The notes under the pieces were generated by a model, which ran no database searches, was not told where the DNA came from, and saw only the letters and a program-made list of their open reading frames with translations. Shown in pieces: positions 16,051-26,861 of a stretch of DNA of 64,000 bases. Source of the stretch: Acidimicrobiales bacterium (GTDB lineage: Bacteria; Actinomycetota; Acidimicrobiia; Acidimicrobiales; JAHWLA01); the NCBI GenBank assembly GCA_035536915.1, contig DATLNE010000044.1, forward strand, positions 62,001-126,000, given 5' to 3'. Made by a program: the position numbers and the translations under genes. The first letter of the stretch is position 1. The number at the start of each line of letters is the position of its first letter.

Positions 16051-17388
16051 TCAGTCGGGGGTGGTGGTGCGGCGCCGGCGGCGAGGGGCGGGCACCGGCT
16101 CGTCGTCGCCTTCGCCCGTGCTTGGGCGCACCGGGAAACGGCGGCGCAGGGCGCGCACCTCGTAGACGAGCTCGGCCAGTGTCTCCTCCAGCCGGTCGTC
16201 GCCAGGCGCAGCAGCAGCCACGGTGGCGTCGGCGGGCTCGTGCTCCAACTCGCTGCGCAACGCCTGCAAGGCGTCGGTGAGGGCGGTGACCTCGGGCGGC
16301 ACCGGCGGCACGGTTGTCACTTGCTCACGCAAGGCGGCCAGGTCGGCCCGCAGGCCGACGATGGCCTCGACCACGGCGGGATCTGCCTTGCCCTTGCCTT
16401 CGCCGCCGGTGGGCCGATTCGCCAGGGCGGCCACGTCGCTGCGCAGGGCGGCCAACTGCTCGCCCAAAGCGGCGGCGAACGACACCTCGTCCTCCACATC
16501 GTCGACGTCGGCCTCCGACAGCACCTCACGAAGCCGGCGAAGCTCGTCGAGCAACGGGGTCACGTCGGTGGCCTGGCGGGGCAGCTTGGCCACGTCCTTG
16601 CGCACGGCCGCCACCTCGGCCAGCACTGCGGCCAGCGCGTCGGCATCGACGGCGTTCTCCCGCAGCCCACGCACCTCGTCGATCACCGACGTGAGGTCGA
16701 CCTCGTCGCCGGGCGCTGCGGCCATGTCGTCCCGCAGGGCACGGACCTCCGCCACCACGGGCGAAAGATCGACGTCGTCGCGCCGCAACGTGCCCACGTC
16801 CTTGCGCACCGCCGCCACTTCGGCCAGCACTGCCGCCAGCGCGTCGGCATCGACGGCGTTCTCACGCAGTCCGCGCACCTCGTCGATCACCGGCGTGAGG
16901 TCGGCGCCGTCACGGGGCAACGTGCCTACGTCCTTGCGCACCGCCGCCACTTCGGCCAGCACCGCCGACAGCGCGTCGGCGTCGACGACGTTCTCCCGGA
17001 GCCTGCGCACCTCGTCGATCGCCGGCGTGAGGTCAACGCCGTCACGGGGCAGGGTGGCGATCTCCTGGCGCAGCGCTACCAGCCCGGCGAGCACGGGCGC
17101 CCCTGAGGCCTCGACGGCCTGGGCCACGCCTTCCACCATGGCGGCCAGCCGGGCCACCGCTTCGTCCTGGGCGGCGAGGGCGCGGTCGACGGTGCGGCGC
17201 TGCGCCTTGAGGTTCTCCTCGGTCTCGATGCTCCAGTGGGCGACGAGGTCGGCGTAGTCGGTCATGCGCTCGCCGAACGACTCCCGGAACGCGGTGGTCG
17301 AGCTGATCAGCGTGTCGAGCTTGAACCCGAGGTCGGCCACTGCGGCCGTGAGGGAGTCGACCCGTTCCACCAGCCCCCGCTCGTCCAT
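16051..17388 (-). CDS. Tandem-repeat coiled-coil protein of unknown function
   Basis: 445 aa, soluble, no signal peptide. Residues ~108-290 are tandem units of about 44 residues (ATLPRDG-DLTPVIDEVRGLREN-VDADALAAVLAEVAAVRKDV), with one shortened unit in the middle. The spacing of Leu, Val and Ala suggests long amphipathic helices. The C terminus ends in a basic tail (PRRRRRTTTPD) that could bind nucleic acid or acidic lipids. ATG 17388 starts 10 nt after the purL stop. The repeats are nearly identical in DNA, a sign of recent duplication or homogenisation. Function not recognised. Confidence 0.75.
   Translation of the reverse strand: MDERGLVERVDSLTAAVADLGFKLDTLISSTTAFRESFGERMTDYADLVAHWSIETEENLKAQRRTVDRALAAQDEAVARLAAMVEGVAQAVEASGAPVLAGLVALRQEIATLPRDGVDLTPAIDEVRRLRENVVDADALSAVLAEVAAVRKDVGTLPRDGADLTPVIDEVRGLRENAVDADALAAVLAEVAAVRKDVGTLRRDDVDLSPVVAEVRALRDDMAAAPGDEVDLTSVIDEVRGLRENAVDADALAAVLAEVAAVRKDVAKLPRQATDVTPLLDELRRLREVLSEADVDDVEDEVSFAAALGEQLAALRSDVAALANRPTGGEGKGKADPAVVEAIVGLRADLAALREQVTTVPPVPPEVTALTDALQALRSELEHEPADATVAAAAPGDDRLEETLAELVYEVRALRRRFPVRPSTGEGDDEPVPAPRRRRRTTTPD
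16530..17070 (-). repeat. In-frame tandem DNA repeats (about 132 bp) in the coiled-coil gene
   Basis: The segment with GCACCTCGTCGATCACCG recurs near 16670, 16875 and, with changes, 17005. Units keep the reading frame. Unit length is about 132 bp, with one shorter unit of about 93 bp. Confidence 0.75.
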
Positions 17389-17398
17389 GGGGCGCAGG

Positions 17399-19603
17399 CT
17401 ACCGGGCGACCGCCAAGGCGCTCGGGATCGCATCGCGCCATGCCGAGGTGGCCTCGTCGAGCCCCACGTCGACCAACCCGTCGACCACCAAGCGGTCGCC
17501 TCCGGAGCCACCGAGGAAGGCCGCGGGCACGCCCGTGTCGCCCGCCCGGCGCACGATCTCCTGGGCCTGGTCGGGGGCCGCGCACACCACGACCCGCGAC
17601 GGCGACTCGGCGAAGAGGGCGGCGTGCCCGTCGATGCCGGCCACCCGGAAGCCGACCTGGGAACGCACGGCCATCTCGGCCAGCGCCACGCCGAGCCCGC
17701 CTTCCGACACATCGTGGATGCCCGCCGCCAAGCCGTCGCCGACAATGGCCTGCACGAAGGCCAGCAGCCGGGCGTGGGCGGCGAGATCGAGCGGGGGAAG
17801 GGTGCCGCCACGGTGGCCGTGGGTGCGCAGCGCCCACAGCGAGCCGCCCAGCTCGGGCACCGTCTCGCCCAGCAGCACCAGCCGACCGCCGTCGACCAGC
17901 GCCACCGAAGGCGGCCGCCGTTCCAGGCGGTCGATGATGCCGAGCACGCCGACCACGGGCGTGGGGTCGATGTCGCGGCCCCGGCTCTCGTTGTAGAGGC
18001 TGACGTTGCCGCCGATGACCGGCATGTCCAAGGCCAGGCACGCCTCGCTCATGCCGTCGATGGCCTCCGACAACTGCCACATGACCTCGGGGTGCTCGGG
18101 GTTGCCGAAGTTGAGGCAGTTCACCAGCGCCACCGGGCGGGCGCCCGCGCAGGCCACGTTGAGCGCGGCTTCGGCCACGCCCATGGCCGTGCCCTGGCGA
18201 GGGTCGAGGGCGCACCAGCGGGCGTTGCCGTCGGTCGACAGGGCCAGCGCCTTGTCCGACCGGCCGGGCAGGCCCGGCGCCCTGAGGCGTAGGACGGCGG
18301 CGTCGGCCCCTGGCGCCTCCACGGTGTTGAGGAACAGCTGGTGGTCGTACTGGGAGTAGACCCACGACGGGTCCATGAGCATCGACAGCAGCTCGGCACC
18401 CGGGTCGTTCGACGGAAGGTCGGCGGGCGAGGCCGCCAACAGCTCGTCGAGCCAGGCGGGCCGGGCCAGGGGACGGTCGTAGAGCGGGGCGTCCTCGTGC
18501 AGCGACGTCGCGGGCACGTCGGCCAGCTCCTCGCCGTCGGGGCGGTCGAAGATGCGCAGGCGGCCGCCGTCCTCGGTGACGCGGCCCACCACAGACGCCC
18601 GCACCTCCCAGCGCCGGCACACCGACAGCACCTCGTCGAGCGCCTCGGGCGTGACGATGGCCAGCATGCGCTCCTGGCTCTCGCTGGTCATGACCTCGAA
18701 GGGCTCCATGCCCGCTTCGCGCTGGGGCACCTCGGAGACCCACACGTCCATGCCCACGCCGCCTCGGGAGGCGGTCTCGCTGGTGGCGCAGGTGAGGCCC
18801 GCACCGCCGAGGTCTTGGATGCCGACAACGAGGCCGGCATCGAGCAGTTCCAGGCACGCTTCGATGAGGCGCTTTTCCTCGAAGGGGTCGCCCACCTGCA
18901 CGCTGGGGCGCTTCTCGGCGTCGGCCTCGGCGTCGCCGAAACCCGCCGAGGCGAGCACGCTCACGCCGCCGATGCCGTCGCGTCCGGTGGTCGAACCGAG
19001 CAGCACGGCCAGGTTGCCCACGCCGCTGGCACGGCCCAGCACCAAGCGGTCCTTGGGCATCACGCCCAGGCACAGGACATTGACCAACGGGTTGTCGGCA
19101 TAGGTCTCGTCGAACACCACTTCGCCGCCCACCGTGGGCACGCCGACCGAGTTGCCGTAACCCGAGATGCCGCTCACCACGCCTTCGAAGATCCACTGGC
19201 TGCGGGGGTCGTCGAGGGGCCCGAAGCGCAGTGGGTCCATGACGGCGATGGGGCGGGCGCCCATGGTGAAGATGTCGCGCAGGATGCCGCCGACCCCGGT
19301 GGCCGCCCCTTGGTAGGGCTCCACCGCCGAGGGGTGGTTGTGGCTCTCGATGCGCAGGGCCACGGCCACGCCGTCGCCTGCGTCGATGACGCCGGCGTTC
19401 TCGCCGGGGCCGACGAGCACGTGCGCCCCCTCGGTCGGCAGCCGCTTCAGGTGCAAGCGAGACGACTTGTACGAGCAGTGCTCGCTCCACATAACCGCAT
19501 ACATGGCGAGCTCGAGATGGTTCGGTGAACGGCCCAGGATGCGCTCGATGTCGGCGGCTTCGTCGTCGGTCAGTCCCAGCGCTCGGTGCAGTTCGTCGGC
19601 CAC
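17399..19603 (-). CDS. purL: Phosphoribosylformylglycinamidine synthase subunit PurL
   Basis: 734 aa, the small PurL that works with PurQ and PurS. It converts FGAR to FGAM. LGLTDDEAADIERILGRSPNHLELAMYAVMWSEHC is the usual N terminus (cited by position, residues ~8-42); ESHNHPS and GGILRDIFTMGARP follow. Start: GTG 19603 gives the family length, but no clear ribosome site precedes it. It is cut off from purQ and purS by a gene on the other strand at 19748. Confidence 0.96.
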   Translation of the reverse strand: MADELHRALGLTDDEAADIERILGRSPNHLELAMYAVMWSEHCSYKSSRLHLKRLPTEGAHVLVGPGENAGVIDAGDGVAVALRIESHNHPSAVEPYQGAATGVGGILRDIFTMGARPIAVMDPLRFGPLDDPRSQWIFEGVVSGISGYGNSVGVPTVGGEVVFDETYADNPLVNVLCLGVMPKDRLVLGRASGVGNLAVLLGSTTGRDGIGGVSVLASAGFGDAEADAEKRPSVQVGDPFEEKRLIEACLELLDAGLVVGIQDLGGAGLTCATSETASRGGVGMDVWVSEVPQREAGMEPFEVMTSESQERMLAIVTPEALDEVLSVCRRWEVRASVVGRVTEDGGRLRIFDRPDGEELADVPATSLHEDAPLYDRPLARPAWLDELLAASPADLPSNDPGAELLSMLMDPSWVYSQYDHQLFLNTVEAPGADAAVLRLRAPGLPGRSDKALALSTDGNARWCALDPRQGTAMGVAEAALNVACAGARPVALVNCLNFGNPEHPEVMWQLSEAIDGMSEACLALDMPVIGGNVSLYNESRGRDIDPTPVVGVLGIIDRLERRPPSVALVDGGRLVLLGETVPELGGSLWALRTHGHRGGTLPPLDLAAHARLLAFVQAIVGDGLAAGIHDVSEGGLGVALAEMAVRSQVGFRVAGIDGHAALFAESPSRVVVCAAPDQAQEIVRRAGDTGVPAAFLGGSGGDRLVVDGLVDVGLDEATSAWRDAIPSALAVAR

Positions 19604-19711
19604 CTCTCCACGGTAACCGGCCCGCGCCGGCCCCGGATCGACTGCATGCAGGAACTGTCCACGGCTTGTCTCGCGGGTGACAAACATTGACCAAATGAAA
19701 AGGCGAAGAAC

Positions 19712-19740
19712 TTGAACAAGGGAGCCAGTCGAGCAATACT
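19712..19740 (+). promoter_or_regulatory. Promoter of the small basic protein gene
   Basis: -35 TTGAAC (19712-19717), 17-bp spacer, -10 AATACT (19735-19740). The ATG at 19748 is 7 nt after the -10, so the message should be leaderless. Confidence 0.65.
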
Positions 19741-19747
19741 TCCTGGC

Positions 19748-20167
19748 ATGCCCCCCAAGAAGCGAGCCAAGCCCGGCATGTCCGACGAGCACAAGGAGGC
19801 CCTCGCCCTCGGGCGAGACCAAGGCCGAGCAGTGCGTCGGTATCTCGAAGCACTTGAGGCCCACAAGCCCAAGCGCGGACGGAAGCGCACGCCGGAATCC
19901 ATCGAAAAGCGTCTGGCCGACATCGAGAACAGGCTGCAGGACGCCGACCCGCTTTCCCGTCTCCAGCTTGTGCAGGAGCGGATGAACCTCCAAAACGAAC
20001 TGGCCAGCAAGTCGGCCACAGTCGACCTCGGCGCCCTCGAGCAAGCCTTTATCAAGGCCGCCAAGGAGTACGGACGCCGCAAGGGCATCAGCTATGCCGC
20101 GTGGCGGGAAGCAGGCGTGAACCCGGCCGTGTTGCGGCAGGCCGGCATCCGTCGCGGTACCGACTGA
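19748..20167 (+). CDS. Small basic protein of unknown function
   Basis: 139 aa. Lys/Arg-rich N terminus (MPPKKRAKPGM), a KPKRGRKRTPESIEKRL helix, then a charged coiled-coil-like stretch and a C-terminal SYAAWREAGVNPAVLRQAGI that resembles a small HTH or SAP-like turn. This looks like a chromosome- or RNA-binding protein of a type I associate with Acidimicrobiia, but I cannot name the family. It stands alone on the + strand inside the purine cluster, with its own leaderless promoter. Confidence 0.75.
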   Translation: MPPKKRAKPGMSDEHKEALALGRDQGRAVRRYLEALEAHKPKRGRKRTPESIEKRLADIENRLQDADPLSRLQLVQERMNLQNELASKSATVDLGALEQAFIKAAKEYGRRKGISYAAWREAGVNPAVLRQAGIRRGTD

Positions 20168-20174
20168 ACAGTTA

Positions 20175-20849
20175 CTAAGCGGTAACCGAAGCCGCTGCCA
20201 ACAGCGAGCGCAACAGCGTCACACCATCGGTCGAGCCCAGGAGGGGGTCGCAGGCTCGTTCAGGATGGGGCATCAAGCCGACGACGTTGCGCTCGCTGTT
20301 GCATATCCCGGCGATGTCGTCCACAGACCCATTGGGGTTGTCGACGTACCTGAACACCACTCGGTCTTCGCTCCGAAGCTCGGCCAGCGTGCGCTCGTCG
20401 CACGTGTAGTTGCCCTCAAAATGGTTGATGGGTATGCGTAGCGCGGCACCGGCCTCTGCCTCCCGCGTCAGAGCAGAATTGGTGGTTTCCACGCGCACGT
20501 CCACCGTCGTGCACAGGAATTTGAGACCGCGATTCTTCTGCAAGGCGCCCGGCAGCAAACCCGCTTCCGTGAGCACTTGGAAGCCGTTGCAGATGCCGAC
20601 GACCGGGCCGCCGCTGCGAGCAAATTCGACCACCGCAGTCATCACCGGGGAGAAACGGGCGATGGCGCCGGGGCGGAGATAGTCGCCGTGGGCGAAGCCG
20701 CCGGGGAGGATGACGCCGTCGAAGCCTTCGAGCGAGGTGGCCCCGTGCCACACCACTTCGCCCTTGCCGCCCAGCGCGTCGACGGCTTCCACCGCGTCGT
20801 GCTCGCAGTTGGAGCCGGGGAAGAGCACGACCCCGATGCGGGCACTCAT
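20175..20849 (-). CDS. purQ: Phosphoribosylformylglycinamidine synthase subunit PurQ (glutaminase)
   Basis: 224 aa class I glutamine amidotransferase. It supplies ammonia to PurL. Nucleophile Cys in GICNGFQVL, and the catalytic His/Glu in [11 protein letters not shown]; it starts [14 protein letters not shown]. Its ATG overlaps the purS stop (ATGA). G+C is visibly lower in its 3' half than in its neighbours. Confidence 0.97.
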   Translation of the reverse strand: MSARIGVVLFPGSNCEHDAVEAVDALGGKGEVVWHGATSLEGFDGVILPGGFAHGDYLRPGAIARFSPVMTAVVEFARSGGPVVGICNGFQVLTEAGLLPGALQKNRGLKFLCTTVDVRVETTNSALTREAEAGAALRIPINHFEGNYTCDERTLAELRSEDRVVFRYVDNPNGSVDDIAGICNSERNVVGLMPHPERACDPLLGSTDGVTLLRSLLAAASVTA

Positions 20850-21103
20850 GACACGCCGCTCAGTTCGATGCGGGAGTCCTCGATGACCGGGTTGGTGAGG
20901 AAGCGCTTGCACAGTTCCTCCACCGCCCCGCGGGCGGCGGCCTCGTCGGCCGCCTCGATGGTGAAGCGGATGGCCTTGCCCACCCGCACGCCGGTGACGC
21001 CGTCGAAGCCCAGCGCAGGCAGCGCCCGTTCGACGGTGGCGCCTTGGGGGTCGGCGATGCCGGGCCGCAGGCTGACTTCGACCAGCACGCTGAACGTCTT
21101 CAT
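20846..21103 (-). CDS. purS: Phosphoribosylformylglycinamidine synthase subunit PurS
   Basis: 85 aa, the small structural subunit that bridges PurL and PurQ. It has [30 protein letters not shown] (residues ~4-33) and VGKAIRF, as in the family. The ATG overlaps the purC stop by 4 nt and its own stop overlaps purQ. Confidence 0.96.
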   Translation of the reverse strand: MKTFSVLVEVSLRPGIADPQGATVERALPALGFDGVTGVRVGKAIRFTIEAADEAAARGAVEELCKRFLTNPVIEDSRIELSGVS

Positions 21104-21969
21104 CGAGATACCCCGTACCAGTCGGTGAACGATTTCCCGGTGAGCTTCTCGTAGGCGGTCACGTACCGCTGGCGAGACGTGTCGACCACGTCGGCGGGCA
21201 GGGCGGGCGGCGGGGGCGTCTTGTCCCAGCCGGTGCCTTCCAGCCAGTCGCGCACGGGCTGCTTGTCGAACGACGGCGGCGTGGCGCCGGGCTGCCATTG
21301 ATCGGCAGGCCAGAAGCGGGAGGAGTCGGGGGTGAGCACCTCGTCGCAGAGAGCCAGTTCCCCGTCGATGAAGCCGAGCTCGAACTTGGTGTCGGCGATG
21401 ATGATGCCCCGCTCGGCAGCCAAGTCGGCGCCCCGTTGGTAGGCGGCCAGGCTGATCTCGCGAGCGGCCTTGGCCACGTCGGCGCCGACGATGTCGCAGG
21501 CCACCTCGAAGCTGATGTTCTCGTCGTGGCCCGACTCGGCCTTGGTCGACGGGGTGAACACCGGCTCGGGCAGCTTGTCGCTCTCCTGCAGCCCCGACGG
21601 CAGCGGCGTGCCGTGCATGGTGCCCGTCGCCTTGTACTCCTTCCACGCCGAACCTGACAGGTAACCGCGCACGATGCACTCGATGGCGAGCATGTCGGCC
21701 TTGCGCACGAGCATCGAACGCCCGGCAGCGTCGGCGGGGCCGCCCGACGGGAAGTCGGCGGGATCGACCGAGACCATGTGGTTGGGGGCGAGGTCGCGCA
21801 GCTGGTCGAGCCAGAAGGCGGTCATGCCGGTGAGCACCCGCCCCTTGTCGGGGACGGGCTCGGCCATCACTACGTCGAAGGCCGAGATGCGGTCGCTGGC
21901 CACGAACAGCAGCGTGCGGTCGTCGACCTCGTAGACGTCGCGCACCTTGCCGGAATAGACGTGCTTCAC
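21100..21969 (-). CDS. purC: Phosphoribosylaminoimidazole-succinocarboxamide synthase
   Basis: 289 aa SAICAR synthetase. It joins CAIR and aspartate with [15 protein letters not shown] is the N-terminal nucleotide loop; [22 protein letters not shown] and DTKFELGF are conserved. It overlaps purB (ATGA) and purS, as part of the tightly packed purA-to-purQ operon. Confidence 0.97.
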   Translation of the reverse strand: MKHVYSGKVRDVYEVDDRTLLFVASDRISAFDVVMAEPVPDKGRVLTGMTAFWLDQLRDLAPNHMVSVDPADFPSGGPADAAGRSMLVRKADMLAIECIVRGYLSGSAWKEYKATGTMHGTPLPSGLQESDKLPEPVFTPSTKAESGHDENISFEVACDIVGADVAKAAREISLAAYQRGADLAAERGIIIADTKFELGFIDGELALCDEVLTPDSSRFWPADQWQPGATPPSFDKQPVRDWLEGTGWDKTPPPPALPADVVDTSRQRYVTAYEKLTGKSFTDWYGVSR

Positions 21970-23330
21970 AGGATCCCCTCCGGGACGTATTTGGCTGCGG
22001 TCGGATAACGGTCGACCACCTCGCCCACGCGGGCGGCGAAGCGTTCGACTTGTCGAGGTGCGGCACCCACGAACGACAGGGCGTCGTCGAGCTCGCTTCC
22101 GAACTCGACGAACAATGGATTGCCTTCAGCGCCCTCGCGCATGGCGAGGGCGGCCTCGATGGCCTTGGTTTTGACGAGCTCGTGCGCCTGCTCCCGGCCC
22201 ATCCCCCGCTTTACGTAGCTGAGCATGAGCTTGGTCGTGGCGAGAAATGGCAGGTAGCGACGCAGCTCGCGCTCGATCACGGCGGGGTAGGCGCCGAAGC
22301 CCTCGAGCACAGTGAGAAAGGTCTCGAACAGCCCATCGATGGCGAAGAAGGCGTCGGGGAGCGCCACTCGTCGAACCACCGAGCAGCTCACGTCGCCTTC
22401 GTTCCACTGGTCGCCGGTGAGGGCGGTGACCATGGCGAGGTGCCCGGTCAGGACAGCGACGAAGCCGTTGATGCGCTCGCACGAGCGAGCGTTCATCTTG
22501 TGGGGCATGGCCGACGAGCCCACCTGCCCGGGCAGGAAGCCCTCGGTCACCAGATCGTGGCCCGCCATCAGGCGGATGGTCTTGGCCAGGTTGGCCGGCC
22601 CCGAGGCTGCTTGCACCAGCGCGCTCACCACGTCGAAGTCGAGCGAGCGGGGGTAGACCTGCCCCACGTTGTCGAGCACCCGCTCGAAGCCCAGGTGCTG
22701 GGCGACCAGTTCTTCCAAACGGTCGACATCGTCGACCAAGTCGGCCATGTCCTGCTGGGTGCCGACCGGTCCCTTGATGCCGCGCAACGGATAACGGGCC
22801 AGTAGCTCCTCCACGCGGGTGAAGGCCTGGAGCAGTTCCTCGCCCGCGTTGGCGAAGCGCTTGCCCAACGTCGTGGCCTGGGCGGGCACGTTGTGGCTGC
22901 GGCCGGTGATGACCGTCTCGGCGTGTTCGGCCGCCCGCTCGGCCAGCCGGGCGAGGGCGGCCACCATGCGGTCGCGCACCAGTTCGAGGGCCTGGCGGAC
23001 CTGCAGTTGCTCGACGTTCTCGGTGAGGTCACGCGACGTCATGCCCTTGTGGATGTGCTCGTGGCCCGCCAGGGCGCAGAACTCTTCGATGCGGGCTTTG
23101 ACGTCGTGCTTGGTGACCCGCTCACGGGCCTCGATGGAGTCGAGGTCGACGTTGTCGACGACCGCTTCGTAGGCCTCGATCACCCCGTCGGGCACGTCGA
23201 CGCCGAGCTGCTTCTGCGCCCGGAGGACGGCGATCCAGAGTTGGCGTTCGAGCACGACCTTGTGCCGCGGCGACCAGAGCTCGACCATGGCCGGGCTGGC
23301 GTAGCGGGCAGCAAGGACGTTGGGGATCAT
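21966..23330 (-). CDS. purB: Adenylosuccinate lyase
   Basis: 454 aa fumarase/aspartase-fold lyase acting at two purine steps (SAICAR to AICAR, adenylosuccinate to AMP). The family signature [10 protein letters not shown] is present, with the catalytic His in TSRDLTEN-adjacent loops and RSHNVPAQ. The length is normal. It overlaps purE at its start and purC at its end. Confidence 0.96.
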   Translation of the reverse strand: MIPNVLAARYASPAMVELWSPRHKVVLERQLWIAVLRAQKQLGVDVPDGVIEAYEAVVDNVDLDSIEARERVTKHDVKARIEEFCALAGHEHIHKGMTSRDLTENVEQLQVRQALELVRDRMVAALARLAERAAEHAETVITGRSHNVPAQATTLGKRFANAGEELLQAFTRVEELLARYPLRGIKGPVGTQQDMADLVDDVDRLEELVAQHLGFERVLDNVGQVYPRSLDFDVVSALVQAASGPANLAKTIRLMAGHDLVTEGFLPGQVGSSAMPHKMNARSCERINGFVAVLTGHLAMVTALTGDQWNEGDVSCSVVRRVALPDAFFAIDGLFETFLTVLEGFGAYPAVIERELRRYLPFLATTKLMLSYVKRGMGREQAHELVKTKAIEAALAMREGAEGNPLFVEFGSELDDALSFVGAAPRQVERFAARVGEVVDRYPTAAKYVPEGIL

Positions 23331-23773
23331 CGGGCTCCGGCGGCGCGGAACTCGTCGAGCTTCTTGGCGATGTCCTCGTTGCTGATGCTCAGCATCTCGG
23401 CCACGAGGATGCCCGCGTTGGCGCTGCCGTCGACGGCCACGGTGGCAACGGGGATGCCCTTGGGCATCTGCACGGTCGAGTACAGCGCGTCGACGCCGTT
23501 GAGGGCGCCGCCCGAGAGGGGCACGCCGATGACCGGCAGCGTGGTGTGGGCGGCGACGACGCCCGCCAGGTGGGCGGCCATGCCCGCGCCGCAGATGGCG
23601 GCGACGTAGCCGTTGTCGCGCAGGCCCGACGCCAGCGCGGTGACCTCGGCGGGGTTGCGGTGGGCCGAGAGCACTCGCTCGTCGACCTCGATGCCGAAGC
23701 GCTCCAGCATCTGTGCGGCACCCGCCATCTTGTCCTTGTCGTTGGGCGAACCCATGAGCACGGCGACCTTCAT
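23327..23773 (-). CDS. purE: N5-carboxyaminoimidazole ribonucleotide mutase / AIR carboxylase
   Basis: 148 aa. [10 protein letters not shown] replaces the MGSxSDW of typical class I PurE, and SAHRNP replaces [22 protein letters not shown] follows. No purK is nearby, so it may act as a direct AIR carboxylase rather than the purK-dependent mutase. That is inference from motif and context. Overlaps purB and purD. Confidence 0.93.
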   Translation of the reverse strand: MKVAVLMGSPNDKDKMAGAAQMLERFGIEVDERVLSAHRNPAEVTALASGLRDNGYVAAICGAGMAAHLAGVVAAHTTLPVIGVPLSGGALNGVDALYSTVQMPKGIPVATVAVDGSANAGILVAEMLSISNEDIAKKLDEFRAAGAR

Positions 23774-24911
23774 TGCGCAGCGATGTCCTTTCGATAGTGC
23801 ATGCCCGGCCAACTGATCTGTTGGACGGCTTCGTACGCCCGTTCCCGGGCCTCGGCCAAGGTGGCAGCCAGGGCCGTGACGGCCAGTACCCGCCCCCCGG
23901 CGGTGCGCAAGCGCCCGGTGTCGTCGCGCACCACGCCCGCCTCGAACACGGTGACGCCGTCGAGGGCTTCGGCGTCGTCGACCCCCTCGATCACGTCGCC
24001 GGTGCGCACGTCGACCGGGTAGCCCTCGGCGGCCAGGACCACGGTGACAGCGGCGGCGTCGGTGAACGTGGGCGGCGGGAGGGGGTCGCCCGCGGCCGCC
24101 GCGGCGAGGAGCTCGGCCAGGTCGGAGGTGAACCGGGGCAGCACCACTTGGGCCTCGGGGTCGCCCAGGCGCACGTTGTACTCGAGCATCTTGGGACCGT
24201 CGGGGGTGAGCATGAGGCCGGCGAAGAGGATGCCGCGGTAGTCGATGCCGCGGCGCTGGAACTCTCCCAGGGTGCGGTCGACCATGTCGGCGGCGGCCTC
24301 GACCGCGGCGTCGACGTCGGGCACCGGCGAGAAGGCGCCCATGCCGCCGGTGTTGGGGCCGGTGTCGCCGTCGCCCACCCGCTTGTGGTCGCGGGCCGGG
24401 GGGAGCAGGACGAAGTCTTTGCCGTTGCACACGGCGAACACCGACAGCTCGGGGCCGGCCAGCAGTTCCTCGATGACGACGTCGCCGTGAGCGAGCTTGG
24501 CCCGGGCGTCGTTGCGGAGGGCGTCTGCGTCGGTGGAAACCAGCACACCCTTGCCTGCGGCGAGGTAGTCGGTCTTCACCACGGCACCGGAGGGCAGGTC
24601 GGCCAGGTAGGCGTCGACCCCTTCGGCGGTGGCAAAGGTGGCGGAGCGAGCGGTGGGCACGCCTGCGGCGCGCAGCACCTCCTTCATCCACCCCTTGGAG
24701 CCTTCGAGGCGGGCGCCGTCGGCGCCGGGGCCGAGGACGAGCTTGCCGTCGGCCCGCAGCCGGTCGGCCACGCCGTCGACCAACGGTTGCTCAGGGCCGA
24801 TGACGTAGAGGTCGGCGTCGTCGGCGTCGTCGGGCACCACTGTGGCCGTGCGGGACAGCACCTGGCGGAAGGCATGCTCCCGTCCGCCGTTGCCGACGAC
24901 GGCGACTCGCA

Positions 24912-24912
<1 letters not shown>
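23770..24912 (-). CDS. purD: Phosphoribosylamine-glycine ligase (GAR synthetase)
   Basis: 380 aa ATP-grasp ligase, step 2 of purine synthesis. It has VVGNGGREHAF, IGPEQPLVDGVADRL, GPNTGGMGAFSP and LEYNVRLGDPEAQ. The N-terminal domain is about 35-40 residues shorter than usual: the stretch between GGREHA and the IGPE motif is only about 20 residues. The catalytic core seems whole. ATG 24912 overlaps the purA stop (TGATG). Confidence 0.95.
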
Positions 24913-26204
<1,292 letters not shown>

Positions 26205-26254
26205 TCAAAGTGCCTTACCGGTCCGATCAGCATACCTCGACGCAGACTGTGGCG

Positions 26255-26692
26255 ATGCGAGCGGTGGTGCAGCGCGTGGCGTGGGCTCGGGTGTCGGTCG
26301 ACGGCGCCGTGGTCGGCTCGATCGACGGGCCGGGGCTGTGCGTGCTGGTGGGGGTGCGACGGGGTGACTCCGCGGCGGCGGCCCGGAAGCTGGCGGCGAA
26401 GCTGTGGGGCTTGCGGATCTTCGACGGCGAGGTGTCGGTCGGCGAGGTGGGCGGACGGGTGCTGGTGGTGAGTCAGTTCACCCTCTACGGCGACGTGTCA
26501 CGGGGACGGCGGCCGTCGTGGATCGAGGCTGCCCCGCCCGAAGAGGCCGAGCCGTTGATCGAGGAAGTGGTGGCGGCGCTGCGGGACCTTGGAGCGGAGG
26601 TGGCAACGGGCCGCTTCCGGGCCGAGATGGTGGTGGAACTGGCCAACGATGGGCCGGTCACGTTGGTCGTCGACGTCCCCGGGAACCAGTGA
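26255..26692 (+). CDS. dtd: D-aminoacyl-tRNA deacylase
   Basis: 145 aa. It removes D-amino acids from mischarged tRNA. MRAVVQRVAWARVSVDG is the canonical start, SQFTLYGDVSRGRRPS is the conserved active-site stretch, and the cross-subunit Gly-Pro motif is in NDGPVTL. ATG 26255 is chosen to match the family N terminus. Divergent from purA. Confidence 0.96.
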   Translation: MRAVVQRVAWARVSVDGAVVGSIDGPGLCVLVGVRRGDSAAAARKLAAKLWGLRIFDGEVSVGEVGGRVLVVSQFTLYGDVSRGRRPSWIEAAPPEEAEPLIEEVVAALRDLGAEVATGRFRAEMVVELANDGPVTLVVDVPGNQ

Positions 26693-26783
26693 CCTGAGTC
26701 GGGGCGAAAGCCGAGCGCCCAGCGCCCCATCCACCACGCCAGCGTGCCGCTGGGGTATCCATGCTCGACGGGCGAGATGTGCT

Positions 26784-26801
26784 GTTGTGTTGCAACGCAA
26801 C
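26784..26801. promoter_or_regulatory. Palindromic operator upstream of the AbiE-like pair
   Basis: GTTGTGTTGCAACGCAAC, an 18-bp palindrome with one mismatched pair. The overlapping GCAACGCGCAAC (26797-26808) recurs at 26840-26851. Likely binding sites for the AbiEi-like antitoxin. Confidence 0.6.
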
Positions 26802-26839
26802 GCGCAACGTGACTGCTGAGGCTACTGTTGCTTTGTCAG

Positions 26840-26851
26840 GCAACGCGCAAC
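26840..26851. promoter_or_regulatory. Second operator copy next to the ribosome binding site
   Basis: GCAACGCGCAAC, identical to 26797-26808 and 43 bp from it. It touches the AGGAGG ribosome site of the antitoxin gene, so binding would block expression. Confidence 0.55.
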
Positions 26852-26861
26852 AGGAGGCGCC

